A DNA stretch of 21,283 bases from an uncultured Anaerococcus sp. (GTDB taxonomy: Bacteria; Bacillota; Clostridia; Tissierellales; Peptoniphilaceae), in NCBI RefSeq assembly GCF_947253225.1, contig NZ_CAMXYR010000025.1, forward strand, positions 1-21,283, written 5' to 3'. Below the pieces are notes generated by a model. That model did no database searches and was not told the DNA's origin. It worked only from the letters and a program-made list of their open reading frames with translations. Made by a program: the position numbers and the translations under genes. Positions 8,519 to 16,642 of the stretch are shown piece after piece (position 1 is the first letter of the stretch; each line of letters starts with the position of its first letter).

Positions 8519-9966
8519 AATTTTTAGGAGAAGGATTAACATTTGATGATGTACTTTTAGTACCAGGACCGTCAGAGGTTTTGCCAAACGAGGTTGATAC
8601 AACAACTTATTTGACCAAGAAGATTAAACTAAATATACCAATGATGTCAGCAGGCATGGATACAGTAACAGAGTCTCAGATGGCGATAGCTATGGCAAGA
8701 CAAGGAGGAATAGGCATAATTCATAAAAATATGCCAATAGCTGAACAAGCTAGACAAGTTGATGTTGTTAAAAGGTCAGAACATGGCGTAATAACAGATC
8801 CATTCTATTTACATCCAGATAATATCCTCCAAGATGCCTTGGATATTATGGCAAATTACAGGATTTCAGGTGTGCCAATAGTAGATAAGGAAATGTACCT
8901 AAAGGGAATCTTAACCAATAGGGATGTGAGATTTGTAGAAAATCCTAAGACTTTGATTGACTCTATAATGACCAAGGAAGACTTGGTAGTTGGTAGGGAA
9001 GGTATAAAGATGGCTGAGGCTATCAAACTAATGGAGAAAGCTAAAATCGAGAAGCTTCCAATTGTAGATGATGATTATAAGCTAAAGGGTCTTATTACTA
9101 TAAAAGATATTGAAAAATCAAGACAATATCCACAATCAGCAAGAGATTGTAATAATAGATTAGTTGTTGGTGCGGCTGTTGGAATTACAAATGATATGAT
9201 GGAAAGAGTTGATGCATTAGTTTCTGCTAATGTAGATGTTATAACTCTTGATACTGCCCATGGCCATTCAAAAAATGTTCTAAAAGCTATCAGAAAAATC
9301 AAGGAAAAATACCCAGACCTCGACCTTATTGCAGGAAATGTAGCTACAGCTGATGCAACTCGTGATTTGATAGAGGCTGGTGTTGATGCCGTAAAGGTTG
9401 GTATAGGTCCAGGTTCAATATGTACCACAAGGGTTGTAACAGGTATAGGTGTACCACAAATTACAGCTATTATAGACTGCGTAAAGGAAGCTGAGAAATA
9501 TGATATTCCAGTGATTGCCGATGGAGGTATCAAGTATTCTGGAGATATAACTAAGGCACTTGCTTGTGGAGCGAAAGTCATAATGGCAGGATCTCTGTTT
9601 GCAGGTACTGAGGAATCTCCAGGAGAAACTATAGTTTTCCAAGGTAGACAATATAAGGAATACAGGGGTATGGGTTCTCTTGCTGCTATGAAAGATGGTT
9701 CGGGAGATAGGTATTTTCAAACAAACACCAAAAAATATGTTCCAGAAGGAGTTGAAGGAAGGGTTGCCTACAAGGGACCAGTTAGTGAAGTTGTTTACCA
9801 ATTACTAGGAGGTCTTAAATCAGGTATGGGCTATGTTGGAAGTAAAGACTTAAAGGAACTTTATGACAAGGCCAAGTTTATTAGAATTACTTCTGCATCT
9901 TTGATAGAAAATCACCCTCACAATATTACAATAACAAGAGAATCACCAAACTATTCTAAAAACTAG
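8515..9966 (+). CDS. guaB: IMP dehydrogenase (GuaB)
   Basis: Oxidises IMP to XMP with NAD+, the committed step to GMP. The 483-residue length is normal. The barrel begins with LTFDDVLL (8-15), is interrupted by two CBS domains (about 92-205), and resumes with the catalytic loop GPGSICTTR (298-306), nucleophile Cys303. ADGG and AGSLFAGTEESPGE follow, then YRGMGSLAAM, the IMP-binding and flap segments. Its ATG overlaps the purDL stop (ATGA), so it is translated within the purine operon rather than from its own promoter. Its placement in the middle of the pathway genes links IMP production directly to guanine nucleotides. No guaA is present in the window. Confidence 0.97.
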   Translation: MKFLGEGLTFDDVLLVPGPSEVLPNEVDTTTYLTKKIKLNIPMMSAGMDTVTESQMAIAMARQGGIGIIHKNMPIAEQARQVDVVKRSEHGVITDPFYLHPDNILQDALDIMANYRISGVPIVDKEMYLKGILTNRDVRFVENPKTLIDSIMTKEDLVVGREGIKMAEAIKLMEKAKIEKLPIVDDDYKLKGLITIKDIEKSRQYPQSARDCNNRLVVGAAVGITNDMMERVDALVSANVDVITLDTAHGHSKNVLKAIRKIKEKYPDLDLIAGNVATADATRDLIEAGVDAVKVGIGPGSICTTRVVTGIGVPQITAIIDCVKEAEKYDIPVIADGGIKYSGDITKALACGAKVIMAGSLFAGTEESPGETIVFQGRQYKEYRGMGSLAAMKDGSGDRYFQTNTKKYVPEGVEGRVAYKGPVSEVVYQLLGGLKSGMGYVGSKDLKELYDKAKFIRITSASLIENHPHNITITRESPNYSKN

Positions 9967-9974
9967 GAGGAAAA

Positions 9975-10451
9975 ATGACAGACGTAAGAGTTATAATGGG
10001 TTCAGCCTCAGATGTAGAAATTGCCAAGAAAGTTACGGCTATCTTAAAGAAATTTGAAGTATCTTATGAAGTATCAGTAATTTCAGCTCACAGAGCTTTG
10101 GAATTATTGCAAGATACAATTCATAAGGATGATGCTAAAGTATATATAGGGATTGCAGGAATGGCAGCTCACTTGGCTGGTGTAATGGCAGGTATGACCA
10201 TAAAACCAGTCATAGGAATCCCGGTAGGAGGAAGCAATACTTCTGGCCTTGATGCACTTTTGTCTATGGTGCAAATGCCTAAAGGTGTACCTGTAGCAAC
10301 CGTCGCAATAAATGGAGGTGATAACGCAGCCTTACTAGCTATCCAAATTCTTGCTTTATCAGATGAAGTCTTAGTTGGTAAATTACAAGCTTACAAAAAA
10401 GAAATGCTTGATAAGGTACGAGAAGATAATGATAAACTAGAGGAAATATAA
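9975..10451 (+). CDS. purE: Class II-like PurE, AIR carboxylase
   Basis: Converts AIR to CAIR. The 158-residue protein has the PurE glycine-rich start GSASDV (9-14), SAHR (37-40) and GLDALLSMVQMPKGVPV (91-107). GMAAHLAGV (62-70) and AINGGDNAALLA (111-122) resemble the class II subfamily, which uses AIR and CO2 directly, unlike class I, which mutates N5-CAIR made by PurK. No purK occurs in the operon, consistent with class II. The call rests on remembered motif differences and needs a phylogeny. An excellent AGGAGG (9965-9970), overlapping the guaB stop, sits four bases before the ATG. The stop overlaps the purM ATG by one base. Confidence 0.95.
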   Translation: MTDVRVIMGSASDVEIAKKVTAILKKFEVSYEVSVISAHRALELLQDTIHKDDAKVYIGIAGMAAHLAGVMAGMTIKPVIGIPVGGSNTSGLDALLSMVQMPKGVPVATVAINGGDNAALLAIQILALSDEVLVGKLQAYKKEMLDKVREDNDKLEEI

Positions 10452-11470
10452 TGGATAAGCTAACATACAAAGATGCTGGTGTTGATAAGGAAAAAGGCTA
10501 CGAAGAAGTTGAACTGATTAAAAAGATTGTCAAGCAAACCCATGGCAAGGAGGTTCTCACAGGAATCGGAGGATTTGCTGGAGCTTTTAAACCTGACCTT
10601 ACTGGGATTGCTGAGCCTGTAATTTTAAGCGGTACAGATGGGGTAGGAACAAAAATAAAACTTGCTATGGATATGGACAAGCACGATACAGTAGGGATTG
10701 ATTGTGTAGCCATGTGTGTAAACGACATACTTTGCCAAGGTGGAAGTCCACTATTTTTCCTAGACTACATAGCAACAGGAAAATTAAATCCTAAAAAAAT
10801 GGCCGCTCTTGTTGATGGAGTTTCCAAAGGATGTAAGCAAGCTGGTTGTGCTCTTATAGGAGGAGAAACTGCCGAGATGCCAGGCATCTATAAAGAAAAT
10901 GATTACGACCTAGCAGGTTTTGCTGTTGGTCTTTGTGATAAGAAAAAATTAATTGATGGTTCAAAATTGAAAGAAGGTGATATCGCTATTGGTCTTTACT
11001 CATCAGGAGTTCATTCTAATGGATTTTCTCTAGTAAGGGCAAGCATGAATTTAGCAGGAATAAACTTGGACAATAAGTTTGATGATAAACAAACTATTGG
11101 ACAAAAACTTCTAACACCTACTAAGATTTATGCACAAGAAATAAAATCGTTGTTAGAAAATCTAGAAATAAAAGCCATTTCCCATATAACAGGTGGAGGT
11201 CTTTATGAGAATGTGCCTAGGGTATTAAAAGATGACCTTGCCGTTGAATTTGATTTGACTAGGTTAAAACTTGACCCGATTTTTACAAAAATTCAAGAAT
11301 GGGGCAACATCGAAACTGAGGAAATGTATCACACCTTTAACATGGGAGTTGGTATGGTGGTTTTTGTAAGCCAAGATGACGTCGAAACTTGTCTTGAAAT
11401 ATTAAATGGCGAGGCAGAAATTGTTGGAAGAGTAACTAAAGGTAATAAGGAAATTAAAATTAATTTATAA
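10451..11470 (+). CDS. purM: AIR synthetase (PurM)
   Basis: Closes the imidazole ring: FGAM + ATP to AIR. It is 339 residues, the family's usual size. The phosphate-binding GTDGVGTK (61-68), the dimer/active-site segment DCVAMCVNDILCQGG (84-98) and GGETAEMPG (137-145) are all present. Start and purE stop share one base (TAATG). The C-terminus is complete and followed ten bases later by purC. The PurM fold is shared by the PurL domain encoded upstream, but the length and motifs here are those of PurM alone. Confidence 0.97.
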   Translation: MDKLTYKDAGVDKEKGYEEVELIKKIVKQTHGKEVLTGIGGFAGAFKPDLTGIAEPVILSGTDGVGTKIKLAMDMDKHDTVGIDCVAMCVNDILCQGGSPLFFLDYIATGKLNPKKMAALVDGVSKGCKQAGCALIGGETAEMPGIYKENDYDLAGFAVGLCDKKKLIDGSKLKEGDIAIGLYSSGVHSNGFSLVRASMNLAGINLDNKFDDKQTIGQKLLTPTKIYAQEIKSLLENLEIKAISHITGGGLYENVPRVLKDDLAVEFDLTRLKLDPIFTKIQEWGNIETEEMYHTFNMGVGMVVFVSQDDVETCLEILNGEAEIVGRVTKGNKEIKINL

Positions 11471-11480
11471 GGAGATAGCC

Positions 11481-12161
11481 ATGGAAAAAGTATACACAGG
11501 AAAAACAAAAGATGTTTACAAATTAAATGATGAACAATATCTACTAAAATTCAAAGATGATGTAACAGGTAATAATGGAGTTTTTGATCCAGGTGCTAAC
11601 AGTGTAGGTCTAACCATGGAAGGAGCTGGCCACCAAGCAGTTGCAATGACCAAATTTTTCTACGAAAAACTAAATGATAGAGGACTAACAACACATTTCA
11701 TATCAGCAGACCTTAACAAAAATGAAGCTATTGTAAAAAAAGCTGAAGTTTTCGGACAAGGAGTCGAAGTAATCGTAAGATACTATGCAGTAGGATCCTT
11801 TATCAGAAGATATGGTAGATATATTGAATCTGGAACAAAAATCAAACCATATGTTGAGATAACCTTAAAAGATGATGAGAGAGAAGATCCACTAATAACA
11901 AAAGACGCCCTTGCTCTTCTAAATATAATGACCGAAGAAGAGTATGAACAATTAAAGGCTTTAGCTTTAGATATTGGTGAGATTGTCAAAGAGGAACTTG
12001 CTAAGAAAGGATTAGACCTATACGATATCAAATTTGAATTTGGTAGAATAGAAGGCGGAAAAGTCGCTTTAATAGATGAAATCTCAGGCGGAAATATGAG
12101 AGCCTATAAGGATGGTAAATATATAGAACCACTTGAACTAGAAAAAATAATGTTGGGTTAG
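11481..12161 (+). CDS. purC: SAICAR synthetase (PurC)
   Basis: Joins CAIR and aspartate with ATP to give SAICAR. The 226-residue length fits the bacterial type. The phosphate loop is near YTGKTKDVY (5-13). The family segment EVIVRYYAVGSFIRRYGR (96-113) is clear, and LIDEIS (197-202) is the metal/aspartate region. AAGGAG shortly before the ATG gives a strong ribosome site. It ends the purine cluster: the next gene lies 143 bp downstream behind its own promoter. PurB, needed to turn SAICAR into AICAR, must be encoded elsewhere. Confidence 0.97.
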   Translation: MEKVYTGKTKDVYKLNDEQYLLKFKDDVTGNNGVFDPGANSVGLTMEGAGHQAVAMTKFFYEKLNDRGLTTHFISADLNKNEAIVKKAEVFGQGVEVIVRYYAVGSFIRRYGRYIESGTKIKPYVEITLKDDEREDPLITKDALALLNIMTEEEYEQLKALALDIGEIVKEELAKKGLDLYDIKFEFGRIEGGKVALIDEISGGNMRAYKDGKYIEPLELEKIMLG

Positions 12162-12168
12162 AAATAAA

Positions 12169-12189
12169 TTAGGAAGCTTTAGATCCTAA
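12169..12189 (+). other. Weak hairpin after purC
   Basis: TTAGGA (12169-12174) pairs with TCCTAA (12184-12189) around a 9-nt loop, 7 bp after the purC stop. A T-rich stretch follows only 13 bases later, so it lacks the form of a standard intrinsic terminator. It may mark or protect the 3' end of the purine mRNA. I see nothing else in 12190-12248. Confidence 0.3.
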
Positions 12190-12248
12190 CTGAGCTATAT
12201 TATTTTGGAAATAGAAGGTAGATTAGTTCTGCATTATAGTAAAAATAA

Positions 12249-12277
12249 TTGAAATCCTAAGTCTTTTGTGGTATTAT
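12249..12277 (+). promoter_or_regulatory. Sigma-A promoter for secG, extended -10
   Basis: TTGAAA (12249-12254), a 17-bp spacer, and TATTAT (12272-12277) preceded by TG at the extended -10 position (12269-12270). Both boxes match the consensus in 5 of 6 positions. The start point would be near 12284, about 20 bases before the secG ATG, leaving room for its GGAGGT. This separates secG from the purine operon. Confidence 0.7.
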
Positions 12278-12304
12278 AACAAGGTACGAAGCGGAGGTGT
12301 CTAT

Positions 12305-12532
12305 ATGGTAAATTTCTTAGCGATTGTACTTGTTATTGCCTCAATTATAATAATAGGAGCAGTAACACTACAAGATCCTAAAACAGAAGGTCTAGGTGCT
12401 CTATCAGGAACACAAACAAACGTGTTTGGTAGAAGTGCTCACAGATCAAAAAATGAAATGCTAGATAAAGTTGCTATTGCAGGAGGAATACTTCTTTTTA
12501 TTGGAAGCATAATCATGGTAGCAATTAACTAA
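12305..12532 (+). CDS. secG: Preprotein translocase subunit SecG
   Basis: Small membrane partner of SecY and SecE in the Sec export channel. The 75-residue protein has two hydrophobic segments (about 3-20 and 56-74) joined by a polar Gly/Ser-rich loop with GLGALSGTQTNVFG (29-42), typical of SecG. GGAGGT (12293-12298) six bases before the ATG fixes the start. A longer frame from a TTG at 12266 would begin inside the promoter and is rejected. Followed by a terminator and then rnr and smpB, the order found in many Firmicutes. Confidence 0.95.
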   Translation: MVNFLAIVLVIASIIIIGAVTLQDPKTEGLGALSGTQTNVFGRSAHRSKNEMLDKVAIAGGILLFIGSIIMVAIN

Positions 12533-12535
12533 GAA

Positions 12536-12570
12536 GGGGTAAGCTATATAATATAGCTTAGCCTTTTTTT
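12536..12570 (+). terminator. Intrinsic terminator after secG
   Basis: A 9-bp perfect stem (12540-12548 with 12552-12560, 3-nt loop) is extended past one mismatch by G-C pairs and followed by seven T (12564-12570). It lies directly after secG and 23 bp before the rnr start, so rnr may depend on read-through or on a start inside this element. Confidence 0.85.
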
Positions 12571-12592
12571 ATTATAGACAAGAGGAGTTTTG

Positions 12593-14713
12593 ATGAACTT
12601 AAAAGAACTTATATTAAATTTAGTATATGATCCTTCTTATATACCGATGACCATTAAGGAATTGGAGGCTTATCTTGATGTGGATAAGTACACAAGAAAA
12701 GCTGTAGAAGCCCTACTAAAAGACTTAGAAAAAGATAATAAAATTCGAATTTCAAATAAAAAACGCATCATGCCCCTTAGTGAAGAAGAACTTTCCCTAA
12801 TAGGAAAAATTTCCATTGCCCAAGGAGGGTATGGTTTTTTCATATCAGATAATGAAGATTTTCCTGATGTATTTATAAAGAGAGATAATCTTTTTAATGC
12901 TCATAACAGTGATAGAGTGAAGATTGATATTATAAGACAAAAAGAAGGTGGCAAGAATGCTGAAGGAAGAGTAAGAGAAATTATTGAAAGGGCAAATGAA
13001 GAAGTAATAGGCATCTACCAAAAAAACAAGGGTTTTGGTTTTGTTATTCCAGATAGCAAGAATTTTGGAAATGATATATTTATAGAAGATAAGTATGCAA
13101 AAAAAGCCAAGAATAAGGATAAGGTCGTAGTTGAAATTATCAACTACCCTAAAAAGGGCAAGCCAGAAGGTAGGATTACGGAAATAATTGGAAACAAGAA
13201 CGATAAAAATATTGATATCCTTTCCTTAGTAAGATCCCACAATATACCAAACGAGTTTTCTAAAGAAACGAAGAAGGAAGTTTTATATGTAAAAGATACG
13301 GTTTCAGGTTTAGAACTTGATGGAAGAATGGATCTAAGAGACTTGTTTACAGTTACTATAGATGGTAGGGATTCAAAAGACTTTGATGATGCGATTTCTA
13401 TAGAAAAAAATGGCGATAACTATGATTTGTACGTTCACATTGCCGATGTTGCCCACTATGTAAAAAAGGGCACAGCTATTGATGATGATGCCTATGAAAG
13501 AGGTAACTCAACTTACCTATTTAATCTTGTTATTCCAATGCTACCAGAAGAACTATCAAATGGAATTTGTTCCCTTAATCCCAAGGAGGATAGACTTTGC
13601 CTAAGTCTTAAAATAACTATTAACAAAAAAGGAAAAGTTATTGCCAATGATTTTTATGAGTCAGTTATTAATTCTAACTACAGATTAGTATATGATGATG
13701 TAAATGTTTTTTTAGATGATGGCGATGGGGAAGTTTATGCTGATGATTTGTTAAAAGAAAAGCTTTTAGAATTTAATGACCTTAGAGAAATCCTAAGCCA
13801 GAAGAGGCATACAAGAGGTTCAATCGACTTCAACTTTTCTGAAAGTCAAATAGATGTGGCAGATGATGGAAAAGTTTTAAATATTTCTAACCTATATAGG
13901 GGGTCAGGAAACAAAATGATTGAAGAGTTTATGCTATGTGCAAATGAGTGTGTGGCGAGTCTTTTTGCTTATATGGACTATCCTTTCATCTATAGAGTCC
14001 ACGAAAAACCTAGTCAAGAAAAAATTGAATCCTTTAAGAGAGCCCTAGCGGCTATTGGAATTACAATAAGAGGTAGTGAGTTACATTCCAAAGATTTTCA
14101 GCATATTTTGGAAGAAGTTGAGGGAAAAGAAATGGAGTCTGTGATTAATTTATTGATGCTTAGAACTATGCAAAAGGCTAAGTATTCTGAGCATAGGGAT
14201 ATACATTTTGGCTTATCAACAGAATTTTACACTCACTTCACTTCTCCAATAAGAAGATATCCAGATCTAATAGTCCATAGACTCTTAAAAAAATACCTTC
14301 ACAATAAACTTACAAGTATAAATCAGACAAGCCTTGAGAAAATCCTAGAAAAAAATGCTGATCACCTTTCAATGACCGAAAGAAGGAGTGAGGATTGTGA
14401 AAGAGATGTGGAAGATTTATTAAAGTGTAAGTACATGAGAAGATTTGTTGGGGATGATTTTTTTGGGATAATTTCATCAATAACTGATTTTGGAATTTTT
14501 ATTGAGCTTGAAAATACGGTTGAGGGTTTATTTATGTATAAATTTTCTGAAGATAGGTACGATTATATTGAAGAGACCATGAAAGCTTTCAATTCGACTA
14601 AAAAGATTTTTTATTCTATAGGAGATAGGGTAAAAATAAGAGTAAGAAACGTCGACCTTTACCAAAGAAATATAGATTTTGATATGGAGGTAGAAGATGA
14701 AACTATTAGCTAA
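12593..14713 (+). CDS. rnr: Ribonuclease R
   Basis: Processive 3'-to-5' exoribonuclease that degrades structured RNA and, with SmpB and tmRNA, clears non-stop mRNA. The 706 residues carry an N-terminal helix-turn-helix region (about 1-60), two cold-shock-like RNA-binding domains (about 70-200), and the RNB catalytic domain with TIDGRDSKDFDDAIS (255-269). Asp257, Asp260, Asp263, Asp265 and Asp266 include the metal ligands. A C-terminal S1 domain follows (about 620-700). The end is acidic and lacks the Lys-rich tail of E. coli RNase R. I prefer the ATG five bases after GAGGAG (12582-12587) over the TTG one codon earlier. The 3' end overlaps smpB by 17 bp. Confidence 0.96.
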   Translation: MNLKELILNLVYDPSYIPMTIKELEAYLDVDKYTRKAVEALLKDLEKDNKIRISNKKRIMPLSEEELSLIGKISIAQGGYGFFISDNEDFPDVFIKRDNLFNAHNSDRVKIDIIRQKEGGKNAEGRVREIIERANEEVIGIYQKNKGFGFVIPDSKNFGNDIFIEDKYAKKAKNKDKVVVEIINYPKKGKPEGRITEIIGNKNDKNIDILSLVRSHNIPNEFSKETKKEVLYVKDTVSGLELDGRMDLRDLFTVTIDGRDSKDFDDAISIEKNGDNYDLYVHIADVAHYVKKGTAIDDDAYERGNSTYLFNLVIPMLPEELSNGICSLNPKEDRLCLSLKITINKKGKVIANDFYESVINSNYRLVYDDVNVFLDDGDGEVYADDLLKEKLLEFNDLREILSQKRHTRGSIDFNFSESQIDVADDGKVLNISNLYRGSGNKMIEEFMLCANECVASLFAYMDYPFIYRVHEKPSQEKIESFKRALAAIGITIRGSELHSKDFQHILEEVEGKEMESVINLLMLRTMQKAKYSEHRDIHFGLSTEFYTHFTSPIRRYPDLIVHRLLKKYLHNKLTSINQTSLEKILEKNADHLSMTERRSEDCERDVEDLLKCKYMRRFVGDDFFGIISSITDFGIFIELENTVEGLFMYKFSEDRYDYIEETMKAFNSTKKIFYSIGDRVKIRVRNVDLYQRNIDFDMEVEDETIS

Positions 14714-15143
14714 CAATAAAAAAGCCTACCATGATTATTTCATAGAAGAGAAATACGAGGCTGGGTTATCCCTTTTAGGCAGTGAAGTAAAATCAATAAA
14801 AAAAGGAAAAGTATCCATTAAAGAATCTTTTATTTCTGATAGAAATGGAGAGATGTTTATCTATGGTATGCATGTAACACCCTATGAGCAAGCCTACGAT
14901 AAGGATATAGATCCAACAAGAACTAGAAGGCTTTTACTTCATAAAAAAGAGATTAATAAGTTAATTGGAGTAAAAACTCAAGCTGGATATACAATAGTTC
15001 CCTTAAGGGTTTATGAAAGAGATGGTCTTGTTAAATTAGAACTCGCCCTTGCCAAGGGGAAAAAGCAATATGATAAGAGAGAATCAATAAAGGCAAAGGA
15101 AGATAAGAGAAAAATTGACAGAGCCTTAAAAAATCACAGATAG
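14697..15143 (+). CDS. smpB: SsrA-binding protein SmpB
   Basis: Binds tmRNA and delivers it to stalled ribosomes for trans-translation. It has 148 residues, with NKKAYHDYF near the start, GLSLLGSEVKSIKKG (23-37), LLLHKKEI, and a basic C-terminal tail rich in Lys and Arg, all as in the family. GGAGG (14686-14690) six bases before the ATG lies inside rnr, and the coding sequences overlap by 17 bp, so the two partners of non-stop RNA decay are co-translated. No tmRNA gene (ssrA) is found next to it, although ssrA often lies nearby in Firmicutes. Confidence 0.97.
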   Translation: MKLLANNKKAYHDYFIEEKYEAGLSLLGSEVKSIKKGKVSIKESFISDRNGEMFIYGMHVTPYEQAYDKDIDPTRTRRLLLHKKEINKLIGVKTQAGYTIVPLRVYERDGLVKLELALAKGKKQYDKRESIKAKEDKRKIDRALKNHR

Positions 15144-15151
15144 GAATAATG

Positions 15152-15919
15152 ATGACAGAATTAAAGGTAAAACTTCTGAATTATACTCGAAATGGCGAAG
15201 AGACGATAGCTCAAGCAGGCAAGCTGTGTTATTCGCCTGTTGGAGTTGATGAAATAGCTCAAAAACAAGACGAAGAATCTATAGCAAGGTATGTTAAAAT
15301 GCTTGCGGATTTGGGACACTTATCTCCCATCGAACATATTTCCTTTACTTTTGCTGTCGAGGGAGTTTCACGAGTCTTGACCCACCAGCTTGTTCGTCAT
15401 AGACTTGCTTCCTACTCTCAGCAATCTCAAAGATATGTTAAGCTTGACCAATTCGAATACATAATTCCTAAAGAGATAGAAAAGGATGAAGAAGCCAAGA
15501 AAATTTTCCAAAATCATATGCAGGCATGCCAAAAAGCCTATGATGAGCTTGTGGAAATTTTGCAAGCAAAACATTACGAGGCCTTTATCAAGGAAGGTTT
15601 AGAGGAAAAATCTGCTAGGAGGTCTGCATCAAAAAAAGCTATCGAGGATGCTAGATATGCTTTTCCTAATGCTTGTGAAACAAAAATTGTCTTTACAATG
15701 AATGCTCGAACCTTACTTCACTTTTTTGCAGTTAGAAGTTGTTTGAGAGCTCAGTGGGAGATTAGAGATATGTCAGATCAGATGATAAGACTTGTTAAAG
15801 ATATTTACCCAAATCTTTTCTTAAAGGCAGGCCCATCTTGTATTGGTGGATCTTGTCCTGAGGGGAAGATGACTTGTGGAAAGATTAAACAAGTCCGAGA
15901 GAGATTTAGTAACATGTAG
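15152..15919 (+). CDS. thyX: Flavin-dependent thymidylate synthase ThyX
   Basis: Makes dTMP from dUMP with methylene-THF, using FAD and NAD(P)H. The signature RHRxxSxxxxS appears as RHRLASYSQQS (83-93, counted from the upstream ATG). The 255-256 residues are close to the norm for the family. The C-terminus carries a CX4CX6C run (GPSCIGGSCPEGKMTCGK), which may be a structural or metal-binding feature of this subgroup. Two ATGs lie in tandem (15149 and 15152). I choose the second because AGGA (15142-15145) is then six bases away. It follows smpB by 8 bp and is probably co-transcribed. No thyA appears in the window. Confidence 0.95.
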   Translation: MTELKVKLLNYTRNGEETIAQAGKLCYSPVGVDEIAQKQDEESIARYVKMLADLGHLSPIEHISFTFAVEGVSRVLTHQLVRHRLASYSQQSQRYVKLDQFEYIIPKEIEKDEEAKKIFQNHMQACQKAYDELVEILQAKHYEAFIKEGLEEKSARRSASKKAIEDARYAFPNACETKIVFTMNARTLLHFFAVRSCLRAQWEIRDMSDQMIRLVKDIYPNLFLKAGPSCIGGSCPEGKMTCGKIKQVRERFSNM

Positions 15920-15939
15920 AAAAAAGTTAGGAGATTCCT

Positions 15940-16641
15940 ATGGCCTATATACAATTAAACAATTTAAGAAAAGAGTTTAAATCAGGAGATAGTAAAATTG
16001 TAGCCAATGATGATATAAATTTCTCCTTAGAAAAGGGAAGGCTTTTGATAATAGTTGGAGCAAGCGGAGCAGGAAAGACAACTCTCTTAAATCTTCTTGG
16101 GGGGATGGATAAGGCTACAAGTGGGGAAATACTTATAGATGGTAAAAACTTGACTTGCCTTAATGATAGACAACTCACTGAATATAGGAGAAATGATGTA
16201 GGCTTTGTTTTCCAACACTATAATTTGATTCCAAATCTTACAGCTCTTGAAAATGTTGAAATGGCATCAGAAATTTCAAAAAATCCCCTAGACCCAACAG
16301 AAATATTAAAAGAAGTCGGTCTAAGTCATAGGCTGGGAAATTTCCCAGCCCAACTTTCTGGAGGAGAACAACAGAGAGTAGCTATAGCAAGAGCTCTTGC
16401 CAAAAATCCCAAACTTTTGTTGTGTGATGAGCCAACTGGAGCCTTAGATTATGAAACAGGAAAAACAATCCTAAAACTCTTAGAAAAAGCTTGCCATCAA
16501 ATGGAGGCAACTGTTGTCATTATTACCCATAATTCACTTATTAAACCTATGGCTGATCAAGTGATTGAAATTCGAGATGGAAGAATTGTTGAAGATTATA
16601 TAAATGAAAGTCCTGTTTCTGTAGATGAGATAGAGTGGTAG
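15940..16641 (+). CDS. ABC transporter ATP-binding protein (MacB/LolD-like)
   Basis: Cytoplasmic ATPase of 233 residues that powers the permease encoded next. Walker A GASGAGKTT (40-48), Q-loop Gln92 in FVFQHYN, signature LSGGEQQR (139-146), Walker B LLLCDEP (159-165), D-loop ALD, and switch His197 in ITHN are all complete. The sequence type (VFQHYNLIPNLTALENV) is that of the MacB/LolD/FtsE group, which pairs with FtsX-fold permeases. AGGAG (15929-15933) is six bases before the ATG. The permease starts one base after its stop. The substrate or signal is not shown by the sequence. Confidence 0.93.
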   Translation: MAYIQLNNLRKEFKSGDSKIVANDDINFSLEKGRLLIIVGASGAGKTTLLNLLGGMDKATSGEILIDGKNLTCLNDRQLTEYRRNDVGFVFQHYNLIPNLTALENVEMASEISKNPLDPTEILKEVGLSHRLGNFPAQLSGGEQQRVAIARALAKNPKLLLCDEPTGALDYETGKTILKLLEKACHQMEATVVIITHNSLIKPMADQVIEIRDGRIVEDYINESPVSVDEIEW

Positions 16642-16642
16642 T

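Noticed and set aside
12169..12189. Strong terminator for the purine operon
   Set aside because: The stem is only 6 bp and no T tract follows it directly, so I list it only as a weak hairpin.
12266..12304. Upstream TTG start for SecG
   Set aside because: It would begin within the promoter, before the likely transcription start, and add 13 residues not seen in SecG. The ATG at 12305 has the ribosome site.
15120..15160. tmRNA gene (ssrA) beside smpB
   Set aside because: Only 8 bp separate smpB from thyX, and no other gap in the window is large enough to hold a tmRNA.
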